Numbered from the stretch's first letter, positions 42,820 to 54,417 are shown. The stretch is 64,000 nt of DNA from Candidatus Photodesmus katoptron Akat1 (GCF_000478685.1 NZ_AMSD01000002.1:1-64000), one strand, 5' to 3'. Program-made: numbers and translations. The notes: generated from the letters alone by a model not told the origin.

Positions 42820-44166
42820 ATGGATTTAGAACAACAAATTACTCAGCAACGTATTGAATTAGAATTAATAGCTTTAAAAGCTTTAAAGATCGCTTCAATA
42901 ACCGCTAATGCCTGTGAAGTTACTATTACAAAATCAACAGGTTTAAGTGTTTCTAGTCTGATGTGTGCAGTAGAAAATATTGAATTTATGAATGATTCTA
43001 TTCTTAAAGTTACTGTTTATAAAGGAAAAAGAAAAGGGAGCGCATCGACATCTGAATTAAGTATGAAAGCAATTCAAATGACAATAGCAGCAGCATTAGA
43101 TATTGCTCAATATACTTCTGAGGATTTATATTCAGGTTTAGCTTCAAAAGAGCTAATGGTTCAAAATATTCCAGAACTTGATTTATTTTGTCCAGATATA
43201 TTAGATCCTAATTCTGCATCTAAAATTGCAATTACAGCAGAAAAAAAAGCCTTATCTTATAATGATAAAATTAAGCAAAGTAATGGTGCAAATTTTGATG
43301 TTTGCTACGGTATTAAAGTTTATGGGAATAGTTATGATTTAATTGCAAGTTATCTATTTAGTCAATATCAAATGAGTTGCTCTATAATTGCTCAAGGGGA
43401 GAACTCGGAAATGGAATGTGACTATGGTTATAGTATTGCCCGTCATAAAAGTGATTTATTAGCGCCAGAAATTGTTGGTAGAGAGGCAGCTTTTAAAGCA
43501 GTAAATCGTTTGGGTGCTAAAAAACTAATTACTGGTACATATCCAGTAATGTTTTCCGCTGATATTGCTTCAGGATTAATTGCTCACTTAGCAAGAGCTA
43601 TTAGTGGCGAAAGTTTGCATAGAAAATCTTCATTTTTGCTCGGTTATCTTGGTAAACAGATATTTCCAAAATGGTTTAACATTTCAGAAGATCCTCATGT
43701 TTTAAGAGGGTTAGGCTCTAAACCATTTGATAATGAAGGTTTATATACTAAAAATTGCCAGATTATTAGTAATGGTATCTTAATGACTTACCTATTATCA
43801 AGTTATTCTGCTCGTAAAATGAATATGATTGAGACTGGACATACAGCTGGTATTCATAATTGGTTTATACAATGCATTAATAAGAAAAAAAAATCTCAAA
43901 TGCTAACAGAATTAGATACAGGTTTGTTAGTTACTGAAGTAATAGGTCAGGGTGTAAATATTGTTACTGGTAATTACTCTCGAGGAGCTGTTGGTTTTTG
44001 GGTGAAAAATGGGCAAGTTGAACATCCAGTTTCAGAAATAACAATTGCAAGTAATTTGAAAGACATGTTTAGAAATATTGTTGCTATTGGTAACGATGTG
44101 GACACGCGTTCAAAGATTCAAACTGGCTCTATTCTAGTAGAATCTATGAAAATAGCAGGTAACTGA
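42820..44166 (+). CDS. pmbA: Metalloprotease PmbA (TldE)
   Basis: PmbA pairs with TldD; the heterodimer is a metalloprotease that matures microcin B17 and trims unfolded peptides, the active metal site being in TldD. The 448 aa protein (450 in E. coli) resembles PmbA throughout, with VTVYKGKRKGSASTSELS, LAPEIVGREAAFKAVNRLG, HTAGIHNWF and VTGNYSRGAVGFWVKNG. tldD is not in the window. In vibrios yjgA lies nearby; it is absent here. Confidence 0.93.
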   Translation: MDLEQQITQQRIELELIALKALKIASITANACEVTITKSTGLSVSSLMCAVENIEFMNDSILKVTVYKGKRKGSASTSELSMKAIQMTIAAALDIAQYTSEDLYSGLASKELMVQNIPELDLFCPDILDPNSASKIAITAEKKALSYNDKIKQSNGANFDVCYGIKVYGNSYDLIASYLFSQYQMSCSIIAQGENSEMECDYGYSIARHKSDLLAPEIVGREAAFKAVNRLGAKKLITGTYPVMFSADIASGLIAHLARAISGESLHRKSSFLLGYLGKQIFPKWFNISEDPHVLRGLGSKPFDNEGLYTKNCQIISNGILMTYLLSSYSARKMNMIETGHTAGIHNWFIQCINKKKKSQMLTELDTGLLVTEVIGQGVNIVTGNYSRGAVGFWVKNGQVEHPVSEITIASNLKDMFRNIVAIGNDVDTRSKIQTGSILVESMKIAGN

Positions 44167-44180
44167 AAAGTTAGTGATTA

Positions 44181-44435
44181 CTAATTGTTTAATTTTGATT
44201 TATTGAGCTGCTTAATAAGTTTATCTATATCTACAAGTAAGTCAATAGAAGCATACATATTTTCATTGGTTGCTTCTGCATGTATACAATCGATGATTGA
44301 TATAGTAGTATAGCTTCGGCTATTTTTTTTCAATACGCAAGATCACTTGAATATTATTAATTTTATAAAAGTAACACTATTGCTTTATTCGCTTTCTCAC
44401 AGCTTCAATATCATCAAGTTCAATATTATCGAGTA
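44181..44435 (-). pseudogene. hpf: hpf (ribosome hibernation promoting factor) remnant
   Basis: Minus-strand fragments match Hpf in order. IELDDIEAV resembles the start, there is an in-frame stop near 44378, then FYKINNIQVILRIEKKIAEA, a frame change, and HAEATNENMYASIDLLVD with IDKLIKQLNKSK to the stop at 44181. In relatives the order is lptB-rpoN-hpf-ptsN on the same strand; here the hpf remnant directly follows lptB, so rpoN has been deleted and hpf is decaying. Unlike the homopolymer cases, at least two different lesions are present, so this is a true pseudogene. Confidence 0.72.
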
Positions 44436-44494
44436 AATGAAGGATTCATTTAGTATTTTTCACTTAATCTATATATTATTTTATTTTGATTGAA

Positions 44495-45220
44495 TTATAG
44501 ACGGAACTGTTCTCCTAAATACACTTGTTTTACCTTAGTATTATTTAAAATATCTGTTGGTGTCCCTTCTGCAATTAAATGTCCTTGACTAACTATGTAT
44601 GCTTTTTCACATACATCTAGAGTTTCACGTACATTATGATCAGTAATAAGTACACCTAATCCTCTATTTTTTAGGTATTTAATAATTTTTTTTATATCAA
44701 TAACTGAAATTGGATCAACACCAGCAAATGGTTCATCAAGCAAAATAAATTGTGGATTTACTGCTAGCGCGCGAGCTATTTCTACTCGACGACGCTCACC
44801 ACCAGATAAAGCCATACCTAGAATTTTTCGAATATGTTGAATTTGGAATTCTTCTAATAAATTTTCAAGTTTATCTTGATATTCTTCATTAGTCATATTT
44901 TTGCAGGTTTCCAATATAGCCATGATATTATCTTCCACAGTTAGTTTGCGAAAAATAGAGGCTTCTTGCGGAAGATAACCTATTCCCATTCTAGAACGGT
45001 TATGAATTGGGAGAAGACTGATATCTTTTCCATCAATAGTTATTTTCCCTTCATCTCTAGAAACTAATCCAAGAATCATATAAAAAGAAGTGGTTTTGCC
45101 AGCCCCATTTGGACCTAGTAATCCAACTATTTGTTTAGATTCTACTTGTAGGCTAACATCAAATACTACTTGGCGTTCTTTATACTTTTTAGCTAAATGT
45201 TCTGCTTTTAAAATTGCCAT
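44495..45220 (-). CDS. lptB: LPS export ATPase LptB
   Basis: LptB is the ATPase of the LptB2FGC transporter that extracts LPS from the inner membrane. The 241 aa protein (241 in E. coli) has Walker A GPNGAGKT at 36-43, the Q-loop [14 protein letters not shown], the signature [15 protein letters not shown] and Walker [13 protein letters not shown], then the switch His in [11 protein letters not shown]. It follows lptA by four bases. Confidence 0.97.
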   Translation of the reverse strand: MAILKAEHLAKKYKERQVVFDVSLQVESKQIVGLLGPNGAGKTTSFYMILGLVSRDEGKITIDGKDISLLPIHNRSRMGIGYLPQEASIFRKLTVEDNIMAILETCKNMTNEEYQDKLENLLEEFQIQHIRKILGMALSGGERRRVEIARALAVNPQFILLDEPFAGVDPISVIDIKKIIKYLKNRGLGVLITDHNVRETLDVCEKAYIVSQGHLIAEGTPTDILNNTKVKQVYLGEQFRL

Positions 45221-45224
45221 TAAT

Positions 45225-45728
45225 TTATTTTTTTATAATTTTAGGTTGAAGTGTTGTACTGACTCGATTATTAATATTGCCATTAACAACTAATTTTTGG
45301 TTAGCAATATTATAATAGATCTTATTTCCACGAATAATACTATTTTCTTGTGATAGCATTGCACGTTCGCTAATAATAAGTTGATTATCAATTATATTGT
45401 AATATAATTCCTCAGCTTCTCCATATAGAATTTTACCATCATCTCTAAGTTGAGAGAATGTTGCTAAGTTTCCATAACCTTCAATTTTTTGAATGGTACT
45501 ATTATCTTTATCTAAAATTATAATGATTTTTTCTGCATGAATACTAAGGTCACCCTGTTTAAGCTTAACATCTCCTAGGAATGTAACTTCGTTACTTTGC
45601 ATATCTAATCGTTGACTATTAGAATTAATATAAACAGGGTGATTTTGATTAGTTAAAAGTGCACTTGTAGTACCGTTTGGTATTAATAATAAGAAAAGTG
45701 AAAAAAGGCTAAGATATAAAAAATTCAT
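45225..45728 (-). CDS. lptA: LPS periplasmic bridge protein LptA
   Basis: LptA polymerises into the beta-jellyroll bridge that carries LPS across the periplasm. The 167 aa product has an N-terminal signal peptide (hydrophobic residues 3-20) and the OstA fold with [20 protein letters not shown], a region that recurs in the family. Its first 20 bp overlap the lptC end, as in other lpt operons. Confidence 0.92.
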   Translation of the reverse strand: MNFLYLSLFSLFLLLIPNGTTSALLTNQNHPVYINSNSQRLDMQSNEVTFLGDVKLKQGDLSIHAEKIIIILDKDNSTIQKIEGYGNLATFSQLRDDGKILYGEAEELYYNIIDNQLIISERAMLSQENSIIRGNKIYYNIANQKLVVNGNINNRVSTTLQPKIIKK

Positions 45729-46275
45729 ATTGACCTTTTACTTTTTTAGAAAGAATTGCAGTGTTTTTTATAAAGTTTCCTTTCATCTCTTGTCCCTCTA
45801 TTTTAAATTTTTGACCAATAAATACTACGTGATCATGCGACCAAAAATTTTTATTATTAAGTTCAATATTTAGTTCTTTTGTTGACATTACATCAAATAC
45901 TGATTGAACAAGTAAATTTTTTGCTAGAACATTATCATATAAGGTAAGTATTCGGTTTTCATATAACAATGCTTTATCTGAGCTAATTTCCCATTCCTGA
46001 ATTTGCCCATTTTTATATATTTTTAAAACAGGAAATTCAAATTCAGTTTCACCACTTTTAGGGAAATACTTAAGATGTTTAGAAGTGATGATATGACTAC
46101 GAATTCCTTCTTCTGTATAAAAGATATTTTCCATATTCTTACTACGAAACATTGGTATTTGTTTATTTGAAGTTATGTACCTATTAATTTTTTCTTCTTT
46201 TTTTTCGAATAAATAATAAATTGAGTAAGAGGCTGATAAAATTAGTATAATGTAAACAATATGAGATAAGTTCAT
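45709..46275 (-). CDS. lptC: LPS transporter membrane component LptC
   Basis: LptC receives LPS from LptFG and hands it to LptA. The 188 aa product has one N-terminal membrane helix (about residues 5-22) and the periplasmic jellyroll with GIRSHIITSKHLKYFPKSGETEFE and a LTLYDNVLAKNL segment. It overlaps lptA and follows kdsC by 11 bp. Confidence 0.92.
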   Translation of the reverse strand: MNLSHIVYIILILSASYSIYYLFEKKEEKINRYITSNKQIPMFRSKNMENIFYTEEGIRSHIITSKHLKYFPKSGETEFEFPVLKIYKNGQIQEWEISSDKALLYENRILTLYDNVLAKNLLVQSVFDVMSTKELNIELNNKNFWSHDHVVFIGQKFKIEGQEMKGNFIKNTAILSKKVKGQYEFFIS

Positions 46276-46286
46276 ACACTAAAGCC

Positions 46287-46823
46287 TTATATATTTAATT
46301 TATTACGTGATTGGAGAATTAAATCACATACTTCACGAATAGCACCATATCCACCTTTCATTTTAGTTATGTAATTTGCATGTTTTGCAAGTAATGGGTG
46401 TCCATCAGCTACGCAAATTGACAATGCTACTTTCTGCATTACGGGCAAGTCAGTTAGATCGTCACCAACATATCCTATTTTTGTTGAATCCAAGTTTAGT
46501 TTTTTACATATACTTTGATATGTTTCAAGCTTATTATCCCGTCCTTGGTAAACATGTACAATACCGAGGTCTTTCATACGTTCTTCGACAATTTTAGATT
46601 GTCGAGTGGTTATGATAGCGATTTCAACGCCAATATTCATCAATAATTTAACTCCATATCCATCTCTGGCATGAAAGGTTTTTATTTCTTCAAAATTATT
46701 ACTCATATAAATCAAGCCATTAGAAAATACTCCATCTATATCACAAACTAGCAATTCAATTTGTTTTGCGATTTTAATGAGTTTTTCTTCTACTGAACCA
46801 TAAAGAGTTTTGACCATTTTCAT
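46287..46823 (-). CDS. kdsC: KDO-8-phosphate phosphatase KdsC
   Basis: KdsC removes phosphate from KDO-8-P, the last step of KDO synthesis before CMP activation. The 178 aa HAD-family enzyme has the nucleophile motif VCDIDGVFSNG at about residues 26-36, motif II IITTRQSKIV and the acidic GYVGDDLTDLPVM. It lacks a cap domain, as typical for the type C0 family. Its stop and the kdsD start region overlap by one base, kdsD being upstream. Confidence 0.95.
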   Translation of the reverse strand: MKMVKTLYGSVEEKLIKIAKQIELLVCDIDGVFSNGLIYMSNNFEEIKTFHARDGYGVKLLMNIGVEIAIITTRQSKIVEERMKDLGIVHVYQGRDNKLETYQSICKKLNLDSTKIGYVGDDLTDLPVMQKVALSICVADGHPLLAKHANYITKMKGGYGAIREVCDLILQSRNKLNI

Positions 46824-47797
46824 TATATTATCCCTGCTTTTAGGAGATCATGCATATTTAAAGCTCCTATAAGGTTATTTTTATCACATAAAATTAGTGA
46901 GTTAATATTTTTTTTCTGCATTAAATTTAGCCCTTCTAAAGCTAGCGTATTAGGATGGATGCTAATTGGATTTTTATTCATTACCTCACCAATAGTAGTA
47001 TGATGAATATCAATGCGTTTATCAAAAATACGACGTAAATCACCATCTGTAAATATACCAAGCAAATGTTTTTTTTGATCAGTAATAGTTGTCATACCTA
47101 ATCCTTTTTGAGTAATTTCAATTAAAGCTTCACAGATTAGTGTATTTGCTGTTACCATCGGAAGTTCTTCATTTGAATGCATTATATCGGATAGTTTTAG
47201 TAACAGTTTTCTTCCTAACATACCTCCTGGATGAGATAAGGCAAAATCTTTAGCAGTAAATCCACGAGCCTCTAGTAGTGCTACTGCAAGAGCATCTCCC
47301 ATTACTAAAGTTGCTGTTGTGCTAGATGTTGGAACTAACCCTAGCGTACATGCTTCTTTGTGTACTGTTGTTTTTAGGTGAATATTAGATAATTGCGCTA
47401 TGTTGGAATTTGGTTTACTTGTTATGCTAATAACTCGAATATTTAAATGTTTTAATACTGGAAAAAGTGAAAGAATTTCTTTAGATTCTCCAGAGTTAGA
47501 AAGTACTAGGACAATATCTTCAGGATCAATCATGCCTAAATCTCCATGCGCAGCTTCACCTGGATGAACAAAAAAAGCTGGTGTTCCAGTACTAGCAAGA
47601 GTTGATGCTAATTTATTTCCAATATGACCAGATTTTCCTATTCCCATAACTACAATTTTCCCTTGATTCGAGTAAATCATGTTACATGCTGCAATAAATG
47701 CACAATCAAAATTATTTTCAAGTTGTTTTAGTGTTGCAATTTCTGTTGCTAAAACCTGTTTAGCTATTTTACAGTAATCAAAAGTAGTAGATGACAT
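46823..47797 (-). CDS. kdsD: D-arabinose-5-phosphate isomerase KdsD
   Basis: KdsD interconverts ribulose-5-P and arabinose-5-P, the first step toward KDO. The 324 aa protein has an N-terminal SIS sugar-isomerase domain (VVMGIGKSGHIGNKLASTLAS, VLVLSNSGESKE) and two C-terminal CBS domains (from about residue 205, MHSNEELPMV). It overlaps kdsC by one base. It heads the kdsD-kdsC-lptC-lptA-lptB operon with the antiporter gene upstream. Confidence 0.95.
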   Translation of the reverse strand: MSSTTFDYCKIAKQVLATEIATLKQLENNFDCAFIAACNMIYSNQGKIVVMGIGKSGHIGNKLASTLASTGTPAFFVHPGEAAHGDLGMIDPEDIVLVLSNSGESKEILSLFPVLKHLNIRVISITSKPNSNIAQLSNIHLKTTVHKEACTLGLVPTSSTTATLVMGDALAVALLEARGFTAKDFALSHPGGMLGRKLLLKLSDIMHSNEELPMVTANTLICEALIEITQKGLGMTTITDQKKHLLGIFTDGDLRRIFDKRIDIHHTTIGEVMNKNPISIHPNTLALEGLNLMQKKNINSLILCDKNNLIGALNMHDLLKAGII

Positions 47798-47818
47798 AAA
47801 ATTTCTCCATGAACTAAG

Positions 47819-48781
47819 CTATATGTGTATGTTTATAATTAAATAAATTTGATAACTAACGAATAGAATAAATAGCAAAGTGCCTGAGATAAAATTAATA
47901 CTACGCGATTTACCGAGTGCCATTATGATAAACAATAGTGATAGTCCAAGCATTATCCAAAAATCTCGTTTCATTGCGTATTCATTTAAAATAGAAGGGT
48001 TTAAAACTCCAAGAGTGCCTAAAACAGCTAAAATATTAAAAACATTGGACCCAACTATATTTCCAACAAGCATATCCGTTTCATTTTTAATTCCGGCCAT
48101 TAGCGATGTAGCAAGCTCTGGAAGGCTAGTGCCAACTGCAATGATAGTAAGACCTATAACCAGATCGCTCATACCTAAGTATTTAGCGATAATTAAGGCG
48201 TTATGAATCAAATTATTTGCTGAAATTGGTAGTATTATTAAGCTAATAGCTATCCATACTATAGATCGTATACTATGAGTTTTTTTAGGAATTTTAAGTT
48301 CTTTTTTCTTAAATGATGCATTGTTATCTTTTTTTTTACGATTAGTATGTAACACTATTACTATGAAGGTACTGAACATACAAAACAACAATATGCTTTC
48401 ATAAAAGCTTAAGTAATTATCCCAAAGGATTACGCCTGCTACGATGATTGCTAGCATCATTAATGGGAATTCTTGACGTATCATAGAATCTTTAATAGAT
48501 AAAGGTTTTATCATTGCAGTAAGACCTAGTATGAGAGCAATATTAGTTATATTTGAACCAAGTACATTACCTACTGCTGTATCAGTTTTTCCATCTAGAG
48601 CAGCTGTAGCAGATAATACCATTTCAGGAGCTGATGAACCAATTGCTAGGATAGTAGTGCCAATTACAAGCGGAGAAATTCCAGCATTTCTGGCTAAATT
48701 AGAGGCTCCAGAGATCAATCTATCTGCGCTCCATATTAAAAAAAGAAAAGCAATCATGAGGAGTAGGATAGTTTTAATCAT
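47819..48781 (-). CDS. yrbG: Calcium/sodium antiporter, CaCA family (YrbG)
   Basis: YrbG-type proteins exchange Na+ for Ca2+ or a related cation across the inner membrane. The 320 aa protein (325 in E. coli) has two inverted repeats of five helices with the alpha-repeat signatures TTILAIGSSAPEMVLSATAA (about 43-62) and TIIAVGTSLPELATSLMAG (about 205-225), each followed by a VGNxxGSNxxNI motif. It stands upstream of kdsD and divergent from mlaF, the arrangement of E. coli and vibrios. Confidence 0.94.
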   Translation of the reverse strand: MIKTILLLMIAFLFLIWSADRLISGASNLARNAGISPLVIGTTILAIGSSAPEMVLSATAALDGKTDTAVGNVLGSNITNIALILGLTAMIKPLSIKDSMIRQEFPLMMLAIIVAGVILWDNYLSFYESILLFCMFSTFIVIVLHTNRKKKDNNASFKKKELKIPKKTHSIRSIVWIAISLIILPISANNLIHNALIIAKYLGMSDLVIGLTIIAVGTSLPELATSLMAGIKNETDMLVGNIVGSNVFNILAVLGTLGVLNPSILNEYAMKRDFWIMLGLSLLFIIMALGKSRSINFISGTLLFILFVSYQIYLIINIHI

Positions 48782-49004
48782 ACTAATTTTAAACTCAATA
48801 AAAATAATGATTCATTTTACTTATGACATTATGCTTAAGCAAATTAAAGAAGGTCTTTATGAAACTATTACTCCTAATAGTAAACTTTTAAGTTTTTATT
48901 AGTTAAGAACCTTCTTATTTAAAGATTTTTACCGACTTTATCTTAATGCGTTTGTGATTGTCAATTTTCATGTGTGTTAAAACATAGAAAGGATAGATGG
49001 AAAA

Positions 49005-49823
49005 ATGGACCTTATGCAAGTAGGCAATCTTATTAGAATAAGAAATTTATCTTTTTCATCGTCTGAAAAAAAAATATTAGATAACATTAGCTTAAATATT
49101 CCTAAAGGTAAAATTACTGCACTTATAGGACCTTCTGGTATTGGAAAAACTACTTTATTACGTCTCATTGCTGGACAGTTGATTCCTGATTCTGGTGAAA
49201 TTTGGTTTTGTAATGAAAATATTCCATCTTTAAGCAGAAATAAACTTTATCAAGTACGTAAAAAAATGAGTATGTTATTTCAATCTAATGCACTTTTTAC
49301 AGACCTTAGTGTTTTCGATAACATTGCTTTTCCACTTAGAAAACATACTCAGCTTGATGAAGAATTGATTCGAACATTAGTACTTTTAAAACTAGAATCA
49401 GTCAGTCTCCGTCCTGTTGCTAATCTCATGCCAAATGAATTATCAGGAGGGATGGCTCGTCGTGTCGCATTAGCTCGTTCCATTGCTCTTGATCCATACT
49501 TAATTATGTATGATGAACCTTTTGTTGGTCAAGATCCTATAATGATGGCTGTGTTGATGAAGTTAATTTATAGTTTAAACCATGCTCTTGGTATGACATC
49601 AGTGTTAGTTTCTCATGATATTGCTGAAGTTATGAGTATTGCTAATTGGGTTTATCTATTAGTAGATGGAAAAGTAATTGCTAAAGGTTCTCCAGAAGAA
49701 CTTAGAAACAATTCTAATATGTATGTACAAAATTTTTTACAAGGGATCTTCATGAATTCCTCATTAACATATTCCTATCATACTGCTATTAATATTGAAA
49801 AGGATCTGTTTCAATCATGCTAG
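49005..49823 (+). CDS. mlaF: Phospholipid ABC transporter ATPase MlaF
   Basis: MlaF is the ATPase of MlaFEDB, which moves phospholipids between inner and outer membrane. The 272 aa protein has Walker A GPSGIGKT near residue 43, signature [16 protein letters not shown], and Walker [14 protein letters not shown]. It also has the extended C-terminal segment that grips MlaB in the E. coli complex. It overlaps mlaE by seven bases. An internal ATG (MQVGN, 49014) is possible as start. Confidence 0.95.
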   Translation: MDLMQVGNLIRIRNLSFSSSEKKILDNISLNIPKGKITALIGPSGIGKTTLLRLIAGQLIPDSGEIWFCNENIPSLSRNKLYQVRKKMSMLFQSNALFTDLSVFDNIAFPLRKHTQLDEELIRTLVLLKLESVSLRPVANLMPNELSGGMARRVALARSIALDPYLIMYDEPFVGQDPIMMAVLMKLIYSLNHALGMTSVLVSHDIAEVMSIANWVYLLVDGKVIAKGSPEELRNNSNMYVQNFLQGIFMNSSLTYSYHTAINIEKDLFQSC

Positions 49824-50611
49824 TTTTATTCCAATTTCTTTCTTATATTGGTCAAAGAACTATTTCTATTTGTAGAACATTTGGTCGTGCTAGTTTAATG
49901 TTATTTGGTGCAGTAATTCCTTTATCGATCAAAAAAATAGGGAAAAGTTCAGAATTGCTTATTAAACAACTTTACATTGTTGGTGTTCAGTCTATTGCAG
50001 TTATAGTAGTAGCTGGATTATTTATCGGTATGGTTTTAAGTTTTCAAGGTTATATGGTTTTAGTTGATTATGGTGCAGAAAGTGTTTTAGGGAAGATGGT
50101 AGTTTTATCTTTACTGCGAGAACTTGGTCCAGTTATAACGGCTTTATTGTTTGCTGGTAGAGCTGGCTCGGCTTTAACTGCTGAAATTAGTTTAATGAAA
50201 GCTACTGACCAGTTATCTAGCTTAGAAATCATGGCAGTAGATCCACTAAAATATATTATTGCTCCCCGTTTTTTAGCAGGTTTGATTTCAATGCCGTTTT
50301 TAGCAATGATTTTTGTAGTAGTAGGTATATGGGGCGCTCAATTAGTAGGTGTTTATTGGCAGGGAATGGATCATGCTAGTTTTTGGTCAGCGATTCAATC
50401 TTCGATAGAATTAACTAAAGATCTTGGTAAAAGTTTAATAAAATGTTTAATTTTTTCAGTTACAGTAACTTGGATTGCTTTATTTAATGGGTATGATTCG
50501 AATCCAACTTCTGAGGGAATTGGTCATGCTACGACTCGTACTGTAGTTCATTCATCTTTAGCTATTTTAGTATTGGATTTTGGACTTACGGTATTGATGT
50601 TTAGGAATTAA
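49817..50611 (+). CDS. mlaE: Phospholipid ABC transporter permease MlaE
   Basis: MlaE is the membrane core of MlaFEDB. The 264 aa protein has about five or six helices, an amphipathic N-terminal helix (FIGQR-like [15 protein letters not shown]), and the family blocks [23 protein letters not shown]-type (near 93-115) and [14 protein letters not shown]. It lies between mlaF (overlap) and mlaD (2 bp gap). Confidence 0.96.
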   Translation: MLVLFQFLSYIGQRTISICRTFGRASLMLFGAVIPLSIKKIGKSSELLIKQLYIVGVQSIAVIVVAGLFIGMVLSFQGYMVLVDYGAESVLGKMVVLSLLRELGPVITALLFAGRAGSALTAEISLMKATDQLSSLEIMAVDPLKYIIAPRFLAGLISMPFLAMIFVVVGIWGAQLVGVYWQGMDHASFWSAIQSSIELTKDLGKSLIKCLIFSVTVTWIALFNGYDSNPTSEGIGHATTRTVVHSSLAILVLDFGLTVLMFRN

Positions 50612-50613
50612 TT

Positions 50614-51087
50614 ATGAAACAGATACGTAAAGTGGAGCTATTAGTAGGTAGTTTTATATTGATAGGAAGTTGTGCAATTTTATTGATGTTTGTTCAACTT
50701 GCTAATTTCACAGGGATAGATTCAAAAGATGTATATACTTTGAAAGCGAAATTTGAAAATATTGGTAACTTAAAAGTTCGTTCTCCAGTTAAAGTATCTG
50801 GGGTAGTGGTAGGACGAGTAGCAGACATATATTTAGATGTTAACACCTTAATTCCTGTAGTTTCGATGGAGATTAACTCTCAATATAACCAGTTCTCAGA
50901 TACTTCAAGCCTTAGAATTTTAACTTCTGGTTTAATTGGTGATCAATATATAGGTTTGTTTCCCGGTTTTCTTTTTGATGGTCAAAAAACTTTAGTTGAT
51001 GGTGATTTAATTGAAGATACTAATTCAGCGTTAGTTTTAGAAGATTTAATTAGTCATTTTCTTTATTCTATTGAAAAGGAGAAGTAA
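50614..51087 (+). CDS. mlaD: Phospholipid transport MCE-domain protein MlaD
   Basis: MlaD is a membrane-anchored MCE protein that forms a hexameric ring for lipid passage. The 157 aa product has an N-terminal anchor helix (residues 9-28) and the MCE domain with FENIGNLKVRSPVKVSGVVVG and GDQYIGLFPG. It is shorter than E. coli MlaD (183 aa) at the C-terminal end, close to vibrio lengths. Confidence 0.94.
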   Translation: MKQIRKVELLVGSFILIGSCAILLMFVQLANFTGIDSKDVYTLKAKFENIGNLKVRSPVKVSGVVVGRVADIYLDVNTLIPVVSMEINSQYNQFSDTSSLRILTSGLIGDQYIGLFPGFLFDGQKTLVDGDLIEDTNSALVLEDLISHFLYSIEKEK

Positions 51088-51090
51088 GAA

Positions 51091-51729
51091 ATGCATAAAA
51101 AACTTTGTTTGATTATTTGTTTGGTGTTGACGTTTTCAGCATTAGGAAAAATTAACATAATAATTGATAAAACGAATCCTTATCAGATGATAGATCTAGT
51201 TTCTTCACGTCTGTTTAGTCGACTTAAGGTTGAACAAAATAAAATTCATACAAATCCTGAACACTTAAAAATCATTGTTGAAGAAGAGTTAATGCCTTAT
51301 GTTAATAGTCGATATGCATCATTTAAATTAATCGGTTCAGAATTAAAAAATATAAATCTTCAAGATTTACATATTTTTGTAACAGCGTTTCACAAGTACT
51401 TAGTTACTTTGTATGCTCAAGTTTTAACACAATATGCAGATCAAAAAATTGTACTAGAACCATCACCAAATTTAGATAATGAAAAGCGTATAATTGGTAT
51501 TAAAATCAAAATGTTTGATATCTCCCATCCTACTATTGAGTTTCAGTTTAGATTGCGTAAAGATTTAAATTCAGGTGAATGGAGTGTATTTGATATTATT
51601 GTTGAAGGTATTAGTTTATTATCAAGCAAAAGAACCGAATGGAGTAGTAAAATTCGTAAAAATGGTTTAATTAATGTAGCTGAACAGCTTAGTGAGCTAG
51701 CAGAGCAGCGTATACAGCTTGAGACTTAA
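51091..51729 (+). CDS. mlaC: Periplasmic phospholipid-binding protein MlaC
   Basis: MlaC shuttles phospholipid between MlaD and the outer-membrane MlaA complex. The 212 aa precursor has a signal peptide (hydrophobic residues 5-19) and the MlaC fold with VEEELMPYVNSRYASFKLIG and the C-terminal WSVFDIIVEGISL. It is three bases after mlaD. Confidence 0.94.
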   Translation: MHKKLCLIICLVLTFSALGKINIIIDKTNPYQMIDLVSSRLFSRLKVEQNKIHTNPEHLKIIVEEELMPYVNSRYASFKLIGSELKNINLQDLHIFVTAFHKYLVTLYAQVLTQYADQKIVLEPSPNLDNEKRIIGIKIKMFDISHPTIEFQFRLRKDLNSGEWSVFDIIVEGISLLSSKRTEWSSKIRKNGLINVAEQLSELAEQRIQLET

Positions 51730-51735
51730 AGTATA

Positions 51736-52046
51736 ATGACTTCTCATCCTCAATGGAGACAATTTAGTAATAGTTATATTAAATTGCTTGGTATACTAGA
51801 CCATGATACTGTTCCTTCTCTTTGGTATTTTATTAAATCATGGAATTTTCAAGTTGAAAATTTAGAAATATCTTTGGAGCAAGTAGCTAAGATTGATTCT
51901 ACTGGTATGGTTATGTTACTTCACTTAATAAAGCATGCAAAGAAAAAAACTGTCATATATTGCTTAGTTTTGTTTCTAAACAGTTAAATACTTTATTCCG
52001 AATAAATAAAATTGATTTTATAGTAGATAAGCATATTAAAAATTAA
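51736..52046 (+). pseudogene. mlaB: STAS-domain protein mlaB, single-base frameshift in an A7 tract
   Basis: MlaB is the small STAS-domain subunit that stabilises MlaF. The frame from ATG 51736 runs through LEQVAKIDSTGMVMLLHLIKHAKKK, including the STAS DST motif, then reads TVIYCLVLFLNS to a stop at 51985-51987. Adding one A to the A7 tract at 51943-51949 gives NCHILLSFVSKQLNTLFRIN and ends at 52044-52046, a normal ~103 aa MlaB. All other mla genes are intact, which argues that the real or expressed frame is restored. Confidence 0.82.
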
Positions 52047-52058
52047 ATAGGTTTAGAG

Positions 52059-53593
<1,535 letters not shown>

Positions 53594-53694
53594 TTTACTT
53601 TACATAAATTATTACAATCACAGTTATTATAGATAGATTGAGTATTGTTTGTTATGCAAATTGGCTTTGTTATCTTTATTTTTAAGGAAAAGAA

Positions 53695-54417
53695 ATGATT
53701 GCAATATTTCGTATTTTTATCATGATGTTTTGTTTACCTTTGATTTTTATATTTGGTTGTGCTTATTGTTTATTAAATCCACGTAATCCTAACCATGTAT
53801 TTAATTTTGGTCGTTGTTTTAGCAAAATGTCTAAGATTTTTGGTATTAAAATCGATTTGCGTATGCCTAAAAATGCTTATTCTCGTGGTCAGTGTATTTA
53901 TATTGCTAATCATCAAAATAATTGGGATATGGTTACTGTTTCTTCAGCTGTAACACCAAAAGTAGTAACAGTTGGTAAGAAAAGTTTAGTTTGGATCCCT
54001 TTATTCGGTCAGTTATATTGGCTTGCAGGAAATATTTTAATTGACCGTTTTAATCATTCAAAAGCAAGGTGTATTATCAATCAGATAGTTAAGCGAATAA
54101 AGTATAGTGATATTTCTGTATGGATATTCCCTGAAGGAACTCGTTCTCGTGGTCGAGGACTGCTTCCATTTAAGATGGGAGCATTTCATGCTGCAGTTCT
54201 TGCTGGTGTGCCTATCATTCCTATTGTATGTACTTCTACTACTGGGATTAGATTAAATCGTTGGAATAACGGTTATGTGATTGTTGAAATATTGTCGCCA
54301 GTTTCTACTGAAAAATATAATAGCCACAATGTTCGTGAACTTGCTAAGATTTGTCATTTAAAAATGAAAGATAAGCTTTTTATTCTTAACCGAGAAGCAG
54401 AATTATTAAATCGATAA
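53695..54417 (+). CDS. plsC: 1-acyl-sn-glycerol-3-phosphate acyltransferase PlsC
   Basis: PlsC acylates lysophosphatidate to phosphatidate in the inner membrane. The 240 aa protein has an N-terminal hydrophobic helix (residues 1-26), the catalytic HX4D motif NHQNNWD at 72-78 and the FPEGTRSRG substrate block at 145-153. Length matches E. coli (245 aa). It stands alone 100 bp after murA. Confidence 0.95.
   Translation: MIAIFRIFIMMFCLPLIFIFGCAYCLLNPRNPNHVFNFGRCFSKMSKIFGIKIDLRMPKNAYSRGQCIYIANHQNNWDMVTVSSAVTPKVVTVGKKSLVWIPLFGQLYWLAGNILIDRFNHSKARCIINQIVKRIKYSDISVWIFPEGTRSRGRGLLPFKMGAFHAAVLAGVPIIPIVCTSTTGIRLNRWNNGYVIVEILSPVSTEKYNSHNVRELAKICHLKMKDKLFILNREAELLNR

Noticed and set aside
44181-44435. 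Treating hpf as another homopolymer slippage case
   Set aside because: It has an internal stop, a missing segment after IEKK and a further frame change, so no single added base restores it; it is a genuine remnant.
48531-48902. Plus-strand frame of 123 codons antisense to the CaCA antiporter
   Set aside because: It is the reverse of the conserved alpha-repeat helices; the antiporter on the minus strand explains it.
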